Assembly (NCBI GenBank): GCA_937981765.1
Contig: CALJOM010000005.1
Location: 91,962 to 155,961, forward strand
DNA: 64,000 bases
Direction of reading: 5' to 3'
Source: an uncultured Bacteroidales bacterium
GTDB taxonomy: Bacteria; Bacteroidota; Bacteroidia; Bacteroidales; Salinivirgaceae
This document shows, in pieces, positions 1 through 8,503 of the stretch. The notes under the pieces are model-generated. The model saw only the letters and a program-made list of their open reading frames with translations, was not told the DNA's origin and ran no database searches. Both the position numbers and the translations under genes were made by a program. The number at the start of each line of letters is the position of its first letter. Position 1 is the first letter of the stretch.

Positions 1-1349
1 AGAAACACAATCTTTTAGCCATATCGCCCGTGGATGGACGGTATGGAATGAGTACCTGCGAACTTGGAGAGTTTCTTTCGGAATACGCCATTATCCGATA
101 TCGGATTTGGGTGGAAATTGAATATTTTTTTGCCTTATGTGAGCTACCTTTACCGCAATTGAAAGGCTTCCCTGTTGAACACTTCGATTCTTTACGTTCT
201 CTTTATCAAAACTTTACACCAGAAGACGCACTGCGGGTTAAAGAAATTGAAAAAGAAACCAATCACGATGTAAAGGCGGTTGAATATTATATTAAGGAGC
301 GGTTGAAAGATCTTCGGCTGGAACATTTTCTCGAATTTATCCATTTTGGACTTACTTCTCAGGATATAAACAACACGGCATTCCCCGCAGCGTTTCGTGA
401 TGCATTATACGAAGTTTATATTCCTGTTTTGGAAGAAGTTATAGCCGATTTGGTTCTGAAAACCGTTGAGTGGGAAGATGTGCCCATGTTGGCTCGCACA
501 CATGGACAGCCGGCTTCTCCAACTCGATTGGGCAAAGAAATAGCCGTTTTCACCGAGCGGCTGCAGATACAGCTGAACGCTCTGAAATCGCTTCCATTTT
601 GTGGGAAATTTGGTGGCGCCACCGGAAATTTCAACGCTCATGTGGTTGCATATCCCGATGTGGATTGGATCCGTTTTTCTAACGATTTTCTGGAACGAAA
701 ATTAAATCTTAAGCGATTGCAAACCACTACTCAGATCTCTCATTACGACGATATGTCGGCTATTTTCGACAACTTAGGTCGGATAAACAACATTCTGACT
801 GACCTTTGCCGTGATTTTTGGCTGTACATTTCAATGGATTATTTTAAACAGCGCATAAAGAAGGGAGAAGTTGGTTCGTCGGCCATGCCTCATAAGGTAA
901 ATCCAATAGATTTTGAAAATGCCGAAGGAAACCTAGGAATAGCCAATGCAATGTTTATGCATCTTAGTCAAAAGTTACCGGTTAGTCGTCTGCAAAGAGA
1001 TTTAACAGATTCTACTGTAATCCGTAACATTGGAGTTCCGTTGGCGCATAGTGTTATTGCGTTAAAAAGCATCAAAAGGGGGTTAGGCAAAGTGCTGCTA
1101 AATTTTGAAAAAATCAATCAAGACCTTGAAAACAATTGGAGCGTTGTGGCCGAAGGAATTCAGACAATTCTTCGGCGCGAAAACTATCCAAATCCCTACG
1201 AGACACTCAAAGCCTTGACACGTACGAATCAAAAAATCGATCGGGAAACCATTCATCGGTTTATTCACTCGCTCAATGTGTCGGAAGAGGTTAAAAAGGA
1301 ACTTTTGAGCCTTACACCACAAACCTATCTTGGTATTAAACCCAGATAA
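1..1349 (+). CDS. purB: Adenylosuccinate lyase (5' partial)
   Basis: Lyase of purine synthesis that splits SAICAR and adenylosuccinate, releasing fumarate; cytoplasmic homotetramer. The open frame runs in from the window edge (first full codon at position 3) and reads AISPVDGRYG, the usual purB N-terminus, so the true start lies just upstream; the GTG at 30 is internal. The superfamily signature GSSAMPHKVNP is at about residue 288 and the TSQDINN and ARTHGQPASPT substrate motifs are intact. It ends 43 bases before the ABC exporter start, so the two may be co-transcribed although their functions are unrelated. The assignment is secure. Confidence 0.95.
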   Translation, partial: KHNLLAISPVDGRYGMSTCELGEFLSEYAIIRYRIWVEIEYFFALCELPLPQLKGFPVEHFDSLRSLYQNFTPEDALRVKEIEKETNHDVKAVEYYIKERLKDLRLEHFLEFIHFGLTSQDINNTAFPAAFRDALYEVYIPVLEEVIADLVLKTVEWEDVPMLARTHGQPASPTRLGKEIAVFTERLQIQLNALKSLPFCGKFGGATGNFNAHVVAYPDVDWIRFSNDFLERKLNLKRLQTTTQISHYDDMSAIFDNLGRINNILTDLCRDFWLYISMDYFKQRIKKGEVGSSAMPHKVNPIDFENAEGNLGIANAMFMHLSQKLPVSRLQRDLTDSTVIRNIGVPLAHSVIALKSIKRGLGKVLLNFEKINQDLENNWSVVAEGIQTILRRENYPNPYETLKALTRTNQKIDRETIHRFIHSLNVSEEVKKELLSLTPQTYLGIKPR

Positions 1350-1392
1350 ATTACCCACCTGGAACATACTCCGAACAAACGCAACTTGTTTT

Positions 1393-3216
1393 ATGAAAAA
1401 AATTAAAGCCCTACTCAAATACGTTTTCCCAAAGTACACAAAATATGTAGTTCTGCATGTTTTATTTGTTGTATTAAGCATTCTTTTCAGCCTTTTTTCT
1501 CTGACCATGGCCATTCCATTTCTTGGGATACTATTCGATAACCAGCCCATGATTACCGAACCGGCCCCCTGGACATTATCTACAAGTGCCCTTTTGCACA
1601 ATTTTAATTATTACCTGAGCCAGGTAATCATGGAGCAGGGCAAGGTGCAGGCTCTTTGGCTGATTTCATTGTTTGTTGTATTCACCGCACTGCTAAAAAA
1701 TCTATTTTTGTATCTTTCCCGATACTACATGATAACCATTCGAACCGGAGTAATCGTTGATCTCAGGAATATGGTCTATTCCCATCTGCTTAGGCTGCAC
1801 ATGGGATTTTACTCCAACGAACGCAAAGGAGATATCATATCGCGGATGACCAACGATGTTAATGAGGTTGAATTTTCAATAATGCAATCCATCGAGATTT
1901 TATTCAAAGAACCATTGACCATCATTGTTTATGTTTCTGCTTTAGTCTATCTAAGCCCTGAGTTATCGTTGTTCATGGTGGTTATGCTGCCGCTTACCGG
2001 ATTAATCATTGGGCGAATTGGTAAAAGCCTTCGTAAAAAATCGGTTGTGGCTCAAACCAAATTGGGCGAATTGATTAGTATAATAGAAGAAACACTTGCC
2101 GGAATGCGGATTATAAAAGTGTTTAACGCTCAGGAAAGAATGAAAAGCCGGTTTTTTAATCACAATAAGGAATACAACCGAGTATTAATAAAAATCTGGC
2201 GTAGGCGCGACTTGGCAATGCCGTTAAGCGAATTTCTTGGAACCTTAGTGGTGGTTATCATAATGTGGTATGGTGGTAAAATGGTACTAAGTGGCTCAAC
2301 AAACCTAACTTCACAAGATTTTATCGGTTATTTAATAGTATTCTCTCAAATAATTAATCCTGCTAAGGCCTTTTCTAACGCATGGTATAATATTCAAAAA
2401 GGAAGGGCCTCAGCCGATCGTCTCGACGCAATCCTCAGATCAAATCCGGCAATTAAGAACAGTGCCGATGCTATCCCCATTACAGAGTTTAAAGATCGTA
2501 TTGAATATCGCAATGTTTGGTTTAAATATCATAACGAACCGGTTCTTAAAGGAATCAATCTAACCATAGAAAAAGGGAAAATGATAGCTTTGGTAGGACA
2601 AAGCGGAAGCGGTAAATCTACTCTTGTCGATCTGTTGCCAAGACTTTACGATGTAACAGAAGGAGAAATTCTGATAGACGGTATCGACATTCGTAAAATA
2701 TATACCCATAGCCTGCGTGGCTTAATGGGAATAGTAAATCAGGAGCCAATATTATTTAACGATACCATTTTTAATAACATTGCTTTCGGGGTAGATAACG
2801 CAACCATGGAACAAGTTGTTGAGGCTGCCAAAATAGCCAATGCCCATGAGTTTATTCTGGCAACTATCGACGGATACAACACCATTATTGGCGATAGAGG
2901 CAGCAAACTTAGTGGGGGCCAGCGACAGCGGATAAGTATTGCCCGAGCTGTTTTATCGAACCCTCCCATTCTTATCCTAGACGAAGCAACCTCTTCGTTG
3001 GATACAGAATCCGAACGACTTGTTCAGGAAGCTATTACCCGTGTTATGCATTCCAGAACCTCGATTGTTATTGCACACCGCTTGTCAACCATTGTCCACG
3101 CCGATGTAATTTGTGTAATGAGCAATGGCCAGATAGTTGAAATGGGTAATCATTACGAGCTCATTGCTAAGAATGGCGTCTATAAACGACTTCATGATTT
3201 GCAGATTTTTGCCTGA
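1393..3216 (+). CDS. MsbA-type ABC exporter, fused permease-ATPase
   Basis: Half-transporter of the type I exporter (ABCB/MsbA) family, expected to act as an inner-membrane homodimer. About six hydrophobic helices fill residues 1-330. The nucleotide-binding domain follows with Walker A GQSGSGKS (about residue 402), signature LSGGQRQR (about 506) and Walker B ILILDEATSSLD (about 527), then the H-loop AHRLST. The open frame could begin at 1330 inside purB, but ATG 1393 gives MKKIKALLKYV, a natural start that removes a non-membrane leader. The downstream glycosyltransferases and lipid A deacylase suggest a lipid or lipopolysaccharide substrate such as lipid A core; that is inference, since drug exporters share this architecture. 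Confidence 0.85.
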   Translation: MKKIKALLKYVFPKYTKYVVLHVLFVVLSILFSLFSLTMAIPFLGILFDNQPMITEPAPWTLSTSALLHNFNYYLSQVIMEQGKVQALWLISLFVVFTALLKNLFLYLSRYYMITIRTGVIVDLRNMVYSHLLRLHMGFYSNERKGDIISRMTNDVNEVEFSIMQSIEILFKEPLTIIVYVSALVYLSPELSLFMVVMLPLTGLIIGRIGKSLRKKSVVAQTKLGELISIIEETLAGMRIIKVFNAQERMKSRFFNHNKEYNRVLIKIWRRRDLAMPLSEFLGTLVVVIIMWYGGKMVLSGSTNLTSQDFIGYLIVFSQIINPAKAFSNAWYNIQKGRASADRLDAILRSNPAIKNSADAIPITEFKDRIEYRNVWFKYHNEPVLKGINLTIEKGKMIALVGQSGSGKSTLVDLLPRLYDVTEGEILIDGIDIRKIYTHSLRGLMGIVNQEPILFNDTIFNNIAFGVDNATMEQVVEAAKIANAHEFILATIDGYNTIIGDRGSKLSGGQRQRISIARAVLSNPPILILDEATSSLDTESERLVQEAITRVMHSRTSIVIAHRLSTIVHADVICVMSNGQIVEMGNHYELIAKNGVYKRLHDLQIFA

Positions 3217-3280
3217 TAGCGCAAACTAAAAGAAGTGTCTCCTTAATTCAATACAAATTATTCTAAAAATCAGACAACTT

Positions 3281-4162
3281 ATGAAAGTAACCGGATTTTC
3301 ATTCATACGAAACGCAATTATCTACGACTACCCTATAGTGGAAGCAATACAATCCATCTTGCCCATTTGCGATGATTTTGTTGTTGCTGTAGGCAAAAGC
3401 GACGACAATACGCTAGAGCTGATTCAGAGCATTGATCCGGTTAAAATAAAAATTATACAAACCGTTTGGGATAATTCTCTGCGAGAAGGAGGCCGTGTTT
3501 TGGCCGACGAAACCAACAAAGCATTTGATAATGTTCCAACCGATTCGGATTGGGCATTTTACATTCAGGGCGATGAAGTTATACATGAAAAATACCTTCC
3601 CAACATCCGAAAAGCTATGGAAGATAACCTTAACAATCGTTCCATAGAGGGACTACTTTTCAAATATCTACACTTCTACGGTTCTTATGATTACGTAGGC
3701 TCTTCCTATCGATGGTACCGGAATGAGATACGCGTTATCCGCAACGACAAGTCGATTCGCTCCTATCGCGATGCCCAAGGGTTTCGGAAGAATAATAAAA
3801 AACTTACCGTGGTTCCCATAGACGCGTATGTTTACCACTATGGGTGGGTTAAAGAGCCAGCTGCCATGCAACGAAAACAGGAAACATTTCACAAACTTTG
3901 GCACGACGACCAGTGGATTGAGAAAAATATTTATAAAGCCCCTGAATTCGATTACCTGAAAAATATTGATCAACTGTCGCGCTTCACCGAAACTCATCCT
4001 AAAGTTCTTCAGGAACGTATAGCCCGTAAAAATTGGGAATTCGAGTACGATATTTCGTTTAATCGAAGAACAGTTAAGCAACGCTTGAAAGAATTTGTTG
4101 AAAAAGTTTTTGGAATACAACTTGGTTACAAAAATTACAAAATTTACCGTTCTTGGTTTTAA
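3281..4162 (+). CDS. Family 2 glycosyltransferase
   Basis: Cytoplasmic GT-A type sugar transferase, 293 residues with no membrane segments. The N-terminus MKVTGFSFIRN followed by the acidic pair in VGKSDDNT (about residue 46) and the metal-binding-type motif YIQGDEVIHE (about residue 96) match the GT2 fold. The donor and acceptor sugars cannot be read from the sequence. It lies between an MsbA-type exporter and a membrane mannosyltransferase, so a role in building a lipopolysaccharide or cell-surface glycan is the natural inference. Related proteins are usually annotated only as glycosyltransferase family 2. The start ATG at 3281 is the first in frame. Confidence 0.8.
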   Translation: MKVTGFSFIRNAIIYDYPIVEAIQSILPICDDFVVAVGKSDDNTLELIQSIDPVKIKIIQTVWDNSLREGGRVLADETNKAFDNVPTDSDWAFYIQGDEVIHEKYLPNIRKAMEDNLNNRSIEGLLFKYLHFYGSYDYVGSSYRWYRNEIRVIRNDKSIRSYRDAQGFRKNNKKLTVVPIDAYVYHYGWVKEPAAMQRKQETFHKLWHDDQWIEKNIYKAPEFDYLKNIDQLSRFTETHPKVLQERIARKNWEFEYDISFNRRTVKQRLKEFVEKVFGIQLGYKNYKIYRSWF

Positions 4163-4189
4163 CAATAACTGATTGAAAACAGAACAATT

Positions 4190-5809
4190 ATGCAGCGAAT
4201 AAAACAAGGTTTGTTTGAGTATTGGCAAAAGCATCCATTGAGATTAGCCTTAATCGTAGGGTTGGTTTTGCGATTAATAGCCGCAGTGTTCAGTGGAGGC
4301 TACGGTATGCACGACGATCATTTTCTGGTGATTGAAACAGCCCAGTCGTGGGTGGATGGCACCGATTACAACAACTGGCTTCCTCACAGCCAATTGAAGG
4401 ATAACCCCGACAAGGAGCCTAAACCCGATGGCCACAGCCTCTTTTATCCCGGCCTCAACTATTTGTTCTTTTACACATTGAACACCTTGGGCATTACAGA
4501 TTTTTCGCTTAAAATGATGCTTCTACGGTTGTTGCATGCCCTTTTTTCGCTGTTAGTTATTTATAGTGGATTTCGTATTACTCAAATTATAAGCAACATA
4601 GATACTGCACGGAGGATAGCCTTACTTTTGGCCACCTTTTGGTGGATACCTTTCTTTTCAGTACGAAATTTGGTAGAAGTAGTAGCTATTCCTTTTGCAA
4701 TGTTGGGTATGCTCTGGCTTTTGGAGGCAGAGCAAGACAAGGGGTGGCGAAAATTATTCTGGGGTAGTTTTGTCCTGGGGATCACTTTCAACATACGATT
4801 TCAGACAATTTTTCTCGCCACCGGTATTGGGCTCTTCTATTTGTATAAAACCCAATGGCGTAAATTGTTGATTTTTTCATCGGCATATTTATTTGCCATT
4901 TTGATTGTTCAAGGCGGAATAGATATGCTTATATGGAAACGTCCTTTCGCAGAATTTGTTGAATACGTGATTTATAACATGGAACATAAGTACACCTATG
5001 GAAACAATCAATATTCCATGTACTTCCTGTTACTGTTAGGCTTTATGCTCCCTCCCATCAGTATTTTATGGTTTTTCGGTTGGTTGCGGAGTTTTAAAAA
5101 CTCACTTTTATTGTGGTTGCCAACTATTTGTTTTTTCGCATTTCACACAATTTTCCCCAATAAGCAAGAACGTTTTATTATCACCATTGCACCCATGGTT
5201 TTGGTGTTGGGCGTTGTTGGATGGATCGATTTTATGAGCAGTTCACAATTCTGGATAAAACAACAGAAACTCTATAAAGCTATGGTTCGAACCTTCTGGA
5301 TAATAAACCTTATACTATTGATTCCTGTTACCCTTACGTTTTCAAAACGTTCCCGAGTGGTTTCGCTTGAATATCTGTCGCAATATAAAGAGTCCATTAA
5401 TTCGGTTTTAATCGAAGATACCAATCGCAGTTCCGTTCCATTTTTCCCATTAGCCTATCTTGAAAAATGGGTGCCAGTATATAACCTTCCCCGGAACGAT
5501 TCGGGTAGCAACCCAACCGACATAGAAAAAAGAGCCACATGGAATTTTCAGATTTTCTCTCCCGAATATTTCTCACTTACGCAAAAACCATTTCCCGACT
5601 ATGTTCTTTTCTTGGGCAACCAAAACCTTGAACAGCGGGTAGAGGCCATGCAAAAATATTGTGAACTGGAATTCGAAACCGAAATTAAATCAGGGTTTGT
5701 CGACCGAATTATGGCTGCAATAAACCCCAAGAATGTAAACGAATCGGTGTACATTTATCGTGTGGTTAAACCAAATCAAAAAACAATCCGTCCCAGATGC
5801 TGCCGGTAG
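4190..5809 (+). CDS. Polytopic GT22-like (Alg9/PIG-B type) mannosyltransferase
   Basis: Integral membrane glycosyltransferase of the GT-C fold, 539 residues, with many hydrophobic helices from residue 18 to about 390 and a soluble C-terminal part. The first loop carries the acidic motif GMHDDHF (about residues 39-45), the expected place of the catalytic aspartate. A later loop reads NKQERFIITIAP, matching the HKEERF-type motif of GT22 enzymes. These enzymes use polyprenyl-phosphate sugars outside the cytoplasmic leaflet, so it probably adds mannose to a lipid-linked surface glycan. It begins 27 bases after the GT2 gene. The family call is moderately sure; the sugar is inferred. Confidence 0.7.
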   Translation: MQRIKQGLFEYWQKHPLRLALIVGLVLRLIAAVFSGGYGMHDDHFLVIETAQSWVDGTDYNNWLPHSQLKDNPDKEPKPDGHSLFYPGLNYLFFYTLNTLGITDFSLKMMLLRLLHALFSLLVIYSGFRITQIISNIDTARRIALLLATFWWIPFFSVRNLVEVVAIPFAMLGMLWLLEAEQDKGWRKLFWGSFVLGITFNIRFQTIFLATGIGLFYLYKTQWRKLLIFSSAYLFAILIVQGGIDMLIWKRPFAEFVEYVIYNMEHKYTYGNNQYSMYFLLLLGFMLPPISILWFFGWLRSFKNSLLLWLPTICFFAFHTIFPNKQERFIITIAPMVLVLGVVGWIDFMSSSQFWIKQQKLYKAMVRTFWIINLILLIPVTLTFSKRSRVVSLEYLSQYKESINSVLIEDTNRSSVPFFPLAYLEKWVPVYNLPRNDSGSNPTDIEKRATWNFQIFSPEYFSLTQKPFPDYVLFLGNQNLEQRVEAMQKYCELEFETEIKSGFVDRIMAAINPKNVNESVYIYRVVKPNQKTIRPRCCR

Positions 5810-5832
5810 AAAAGATCTTGGTAAGAAATGTC

Positions 5833-6558
5833 ATGAAGTCCTTATTTTATTTATTTGTGTTGCTGATTGTGGGAATGTCGTGTGAGCATATATTCCCCGG
5901 TGAAGGGAAGTTTCAGACACGAGAATTCAGCTATCCGGAGGTAAAAAAACTATCAGTCGACGATCTTTTTCAGGTAACAATTGTGCCCGATACCATCACG
6001 ATGCTATTCATTAGTGGTGGAGAAAACCAGCTTAAAACCGTTACTGTTTTCTACGACTCTGTTGAGTGTAAACTTTCGCTGTCTAATTCGGTTCAAATGC
6101 GGATGCTTACAGGATATTCCCCCATAATAGTACACCTGCATACACCTTCTTTGGAAGAACTTGCAGTAACATTGGCTGCCGGAATTCAGTTTGTCGACAC
6201 CCTTTATGTTTCATCACAGTTTCGTTTTCGAGCAGTGGGGGATATTGCTAATGCTCATATAGTGATTAAAGCGCAGTCGATTCTTGTGGAAAACATCGAC
6301 ACCAACGGGAAAATCATTCTCGAAGGAGAAGCAACCCATTTGGAAATTTTTAATCGCGGAATTTCTATTGTCGATGCTTCAAAACTTCCAGTCGAAACCA
6401 TAATCTGCAGGCAATATTCCCTTGGCGACTGTCATATTTTGGCGAACAATTCTCTACAGTGGGAAATCTTTCGCAATGGAAATATTATTCAATATAAGAA
6501 CATACCCAATGTAATGGGGAGGAGCTATAGCAAAGGCCGATTGATAATTGTTGAATAA
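5833..6558 (+). CDS. Putative lipoprotein with DUF2807 (GIN)-like beta-helix domain
   Basis: Start ATG 5833 gives a lipoprotein signal peptide, MKSLFYLFVLLIVGMSC, with cysteine 17 as the lipidation site; the longer open frame from 5797 overlaps the previous gene and lacks a signal. The mature part (EFSYPEVKKLSVDDLFQVTI and onward) has short repeating beta-strand units of the kind seen in DUF2807 head domains, which are common in Bacteroidota surface proteins without known activity. It is predicted to sit on the periplasmic or outer face of the outer membrane. It follows the mannosyltransferase closely and probably belongs to the same envelope operon. Function unknown. Confidence 0.65.
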   Translation: MKSLFYLFVLLIVGMSCEHIFPGEGKFQTREFSYPEVKKLSVDDLFQVTIVPDTITMLFISGGENQLKTVTVFYDSVECKLSLSNSVQMRMLTGYSPIIVHLHTPSLEELAVTLAAGIQFVDTLYVSSQFRFRAVGDIANAHIVIKAQSILVENIDTNGKIILEGEATHLEIFNRGISIVDASKLPVETIICRQYSLGDCHILANNSLQWEIFRNGNIIQYKNIPNVMGRSYSKGRLIIVE

Positions 6559-6570
6559 CACAAATTTCCA

Positions 6571-7689
6571 ATGTTTACCCGAAAAACTCTTTTGTTTTTT
6601 TTACTGGTCTTCTTATGCCTTTTTAGCTATGGCCAGGATACAATCAACCCGGCAATTTACTTTCAGGCTGGTGGCTATTCCGGTTTTTTATACGCTCATC
6701 ACAGATCAATGGGATATTACATTCAGGATTATCCTTCCGGGGGAGAGTTGAAACTGGGATGGAAATTTAACGGTAGCAGTCCATGGCAACACGCAATGCG
6801 ATTCCCTGAAGCAGGGGTAGGAATTCTTTGGGGCGATTTTGGCAATAAAAGTGTTTTAGGTAACGGGTATTCCCTTTATGGATTTCTTGACATTCCTATC
6901 TACGAGAGACAAAAATTTGTTTGGAGCTATCAACTTGCTGCAGGAATAGGTTATGTAACCAAAATTTTTGACATTCAGAACAACTATAATAACGAAGCCA
7001 TTGGATCGCATTATAACGCTTTTTTGCTTATATCTACCGGACTGAAATACAAAGTTACACCGCGAATTTCCCTCACATTAGATTGCGGACTTCACCATTT
7101 TTCGAATGGGAATGCCAAAGAACCCAATCAAGGCTTGAATACTTTTTACACCATGATCGGCGGCAGATATTTTTTTAATCAGGCTCCATTATTAAAATAT
7201 CCAAATATTGTTAAACCCGTTCCAACGTGGGAAACCGTTTTTTTTGCTGCCACAGGAGTAAAAGAGGAACGCCCGGTAGATAATCAAAAATATTCAATAT
7301 TCGATACCCATGTAACCTTTCGCAGAAAATTTTCCCATGTCAATAGTTGGGGGTTTGGAGTTAACCTGATGTACGACGGTTCGATCGAAAAGCAGTTAAA
7401 AATTCGCCAAGGCCATGGATATGTAGTTCCCGATTCAATATACAACCCCTCCGAATGGCAAAATTTTACACCTGCAATTCACGGAAGTTGGTCAACGTAT
7501 GTAGGTAAAATAGTTTTCAGCATTCAGGTCGGAGTATATATCTACAATGCTTTGAACCGAATAATCTTTAACCGATGGCTGTTAGAGATTGATATATATG
7601 ATAATTTGAGCATATCCGGAGGGCTAAAATCGCATTTCGGGTCGGCAGATTACATTGAGGTAGGAATGGCATGGAAAATTAGGCGATAA
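6571..7689 (+). CDS. PagL-like lipid A 3-O-deacylase / acyloxyacyl hydrolase family protein
   Basis: Secreted outer-membrane protein, 372 residues, with a signal peptide ending ...LFSYGQ. The first part is a short beta-barrel of alternating aromatic strands. Its active-site segment reads HHFSNGNAKEPNQGLN (H175 to N190), matching the His-x-Ser-Asn motif of PagL; His176 and Ser178 would be the catalytic pair. PagL removes the 3-O acyl chain of lipid A in the outer leaflet. Residues 200-372 form a second, barrel-like half not needed by PagL, so the protein is about twice the usual PagL length. Its position after an MsbA-type exporter and glycosyltransferases supports a lipid A role. Confidence 0.7.
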   Translation: MFTRKTLLFFLLVFLCLFSYGQDTINPAIYFQAGGYSGFLYAHHRSMGYYIQDYPSGGELKLGWKFNGSSPWQHAMRFPEAGVGILWGDFGNKSVLGNGYSLYGFLDIPIYERQKFVWSYQLAAGIGYVTKIFDIQNNYNNEAIGSHYNAFLLISTGLKYKVTPRISLTLDCGLHHFSNGNAKEPNQGLNTFYTMIGGRYFFNQAPLLKYPNIVKPVPTWETVFFAATGVKEERPVDNQKYSIFDTHVTFRRKFSHVNSWGFGVNLMYDGSIEKQLKIRQGHGYVVPDSIYNPSEWQNFTPAIHGSWSTYVGKIVFSIQVGVYIYNALNRIIFNRWLLEIDIYDNLSISGGLKSHFGSADYIEVGMAWKIRR

Positions 7690-7729
7690 AATTTTTCATT
7701 CAGTTGGTGTTATTATTTCATTAATTTTG

Positions 7730-7737
7730 TATCTTTA
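7730..7737 (+). promoter_or_regulatory. Possible -7 box upstream of the first siaB-like gene
   Basis: TATCTTTA is one base off the Bacteroidota -7 consensus TAnnTTTG and lies in the 175-base gap before the SiaB-family gene. A TTG at 7704-7706 is 23 bases upstream, longer than the usual 19-21, so support is weak. Confidence 0.3.
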
Positions 7738-7864
7738 AACGAAATTTTTACGCAGCTAACCAATAAAGCCAAAATTAAGCATTAGATTTTTCGATGTTTT
7801 AAGGTTAGGAGGCTAATAATAAAAGCTCTTAGGCATAAGAAAAATATATGAAACAAAAAATACT

Positions 7865-8449
7865 ATGAGTGCAAATATAAATTTTATAAAAACAGTTCTT
7901 TCTCTCCATGACGAAATGGTGTCGAACGGATTTTCTCTTGTGTATGAAGGAGTTTTCAGCCACGATATCATGAAAATGTTTACCTCGATGGCTGAAAACA
8001 ACATGGACAAACAAAACGAAGATAAATCCGTCAGGAGAAAAGTATTCCACGTAATGGTAGAATGTTTGCAGAACATGACCAAACATTCCGACGATTACGA
8101 TGAAAACGACCGCATAGGTAATGGAATGTTTATTGTGGGGAAAAAAGAAGGTTTTTGGAATATAATTACTGCAAACAAAATTCACAAAGACAAAATTGAG
8201 CCACTTCGAAGATCAATAGAAAAAATTAATTCATTGACTCCCGAAGAGTTAAAAGACCTTTACAAAAAACAGATCAAGGAAGGAACCCTTTCAGAAAAAG
8301 GAGGCGCAGGCTTAGGACTAATAGACATTGCCAGAAAAACAGGAAGAAAATTGGATTATCAGTTTCTACCACTCGACGACAATGAAAACTACTTCTTCCT
8401 GCTAAAAGTAAAAATAGCTAGCGTCAAAGAAGGAGCTGACGGCGAATAA
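7865..8449 (+). CDS. SiaB-family GHKL protein kinase
   Basis: Small cytoplasmic ATPase-fold protein, 194 residues. It shows the GHKL N-box VECLQNMTKHS (Asn70) and a glycine-rich G-box GGAGLGLIDIARK (about residues 145-157). In Pseudomonas aeruginosa SiaB phosphorylates SiaC, and unphosphorylated SiaC activates the cyclase-type enzyme SiaD. No siaC lies beside this copy; instead, 54 bases downstream on the same strand, is a membrane adenylate cyclase, so the pair is probably co-transcribed. The partner could be the SiaC encoded at 58399-58779, which is inference. It is a paralogue of the protein at 57832-58389, with the same N-box, linker and G-box order. Confidence 0.8.
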   Translation: MSANINFIKTVLSLHDEMVSNGFSLVYEGVFSHDIMKMFTSMAENNMDKQNEDKSVRRKVFHVMVECLQNMTKHSDDYDENDRIGNGMFIVGKKEGFWNIITANKIHKDKIEPLRRSIEKINSLTPEELKDLYKKQIKEGTLSEKGGAGLGLIDIARKTGRKLDYQFLPLDDNENYFFLLKVKIASVKEGADGE

Positions 8450-8503
8450 ATTCACCCGTTGTAACCCCTTCTACGGCTAACGACTACCTAGCCATAAAAA
8501 CCA

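Noticed and set aside
1098..1601. 167-residue - strand open frame across the purB end
   Set aside because: Antisense to purB and the ABC exporter, both firmly identified.
3668..4234. 188-residue open frame on the - strand
   Set aside because: Lies wholly opposite the GT2 glycosyltransferase gene, has no family features and is a shadow frame.
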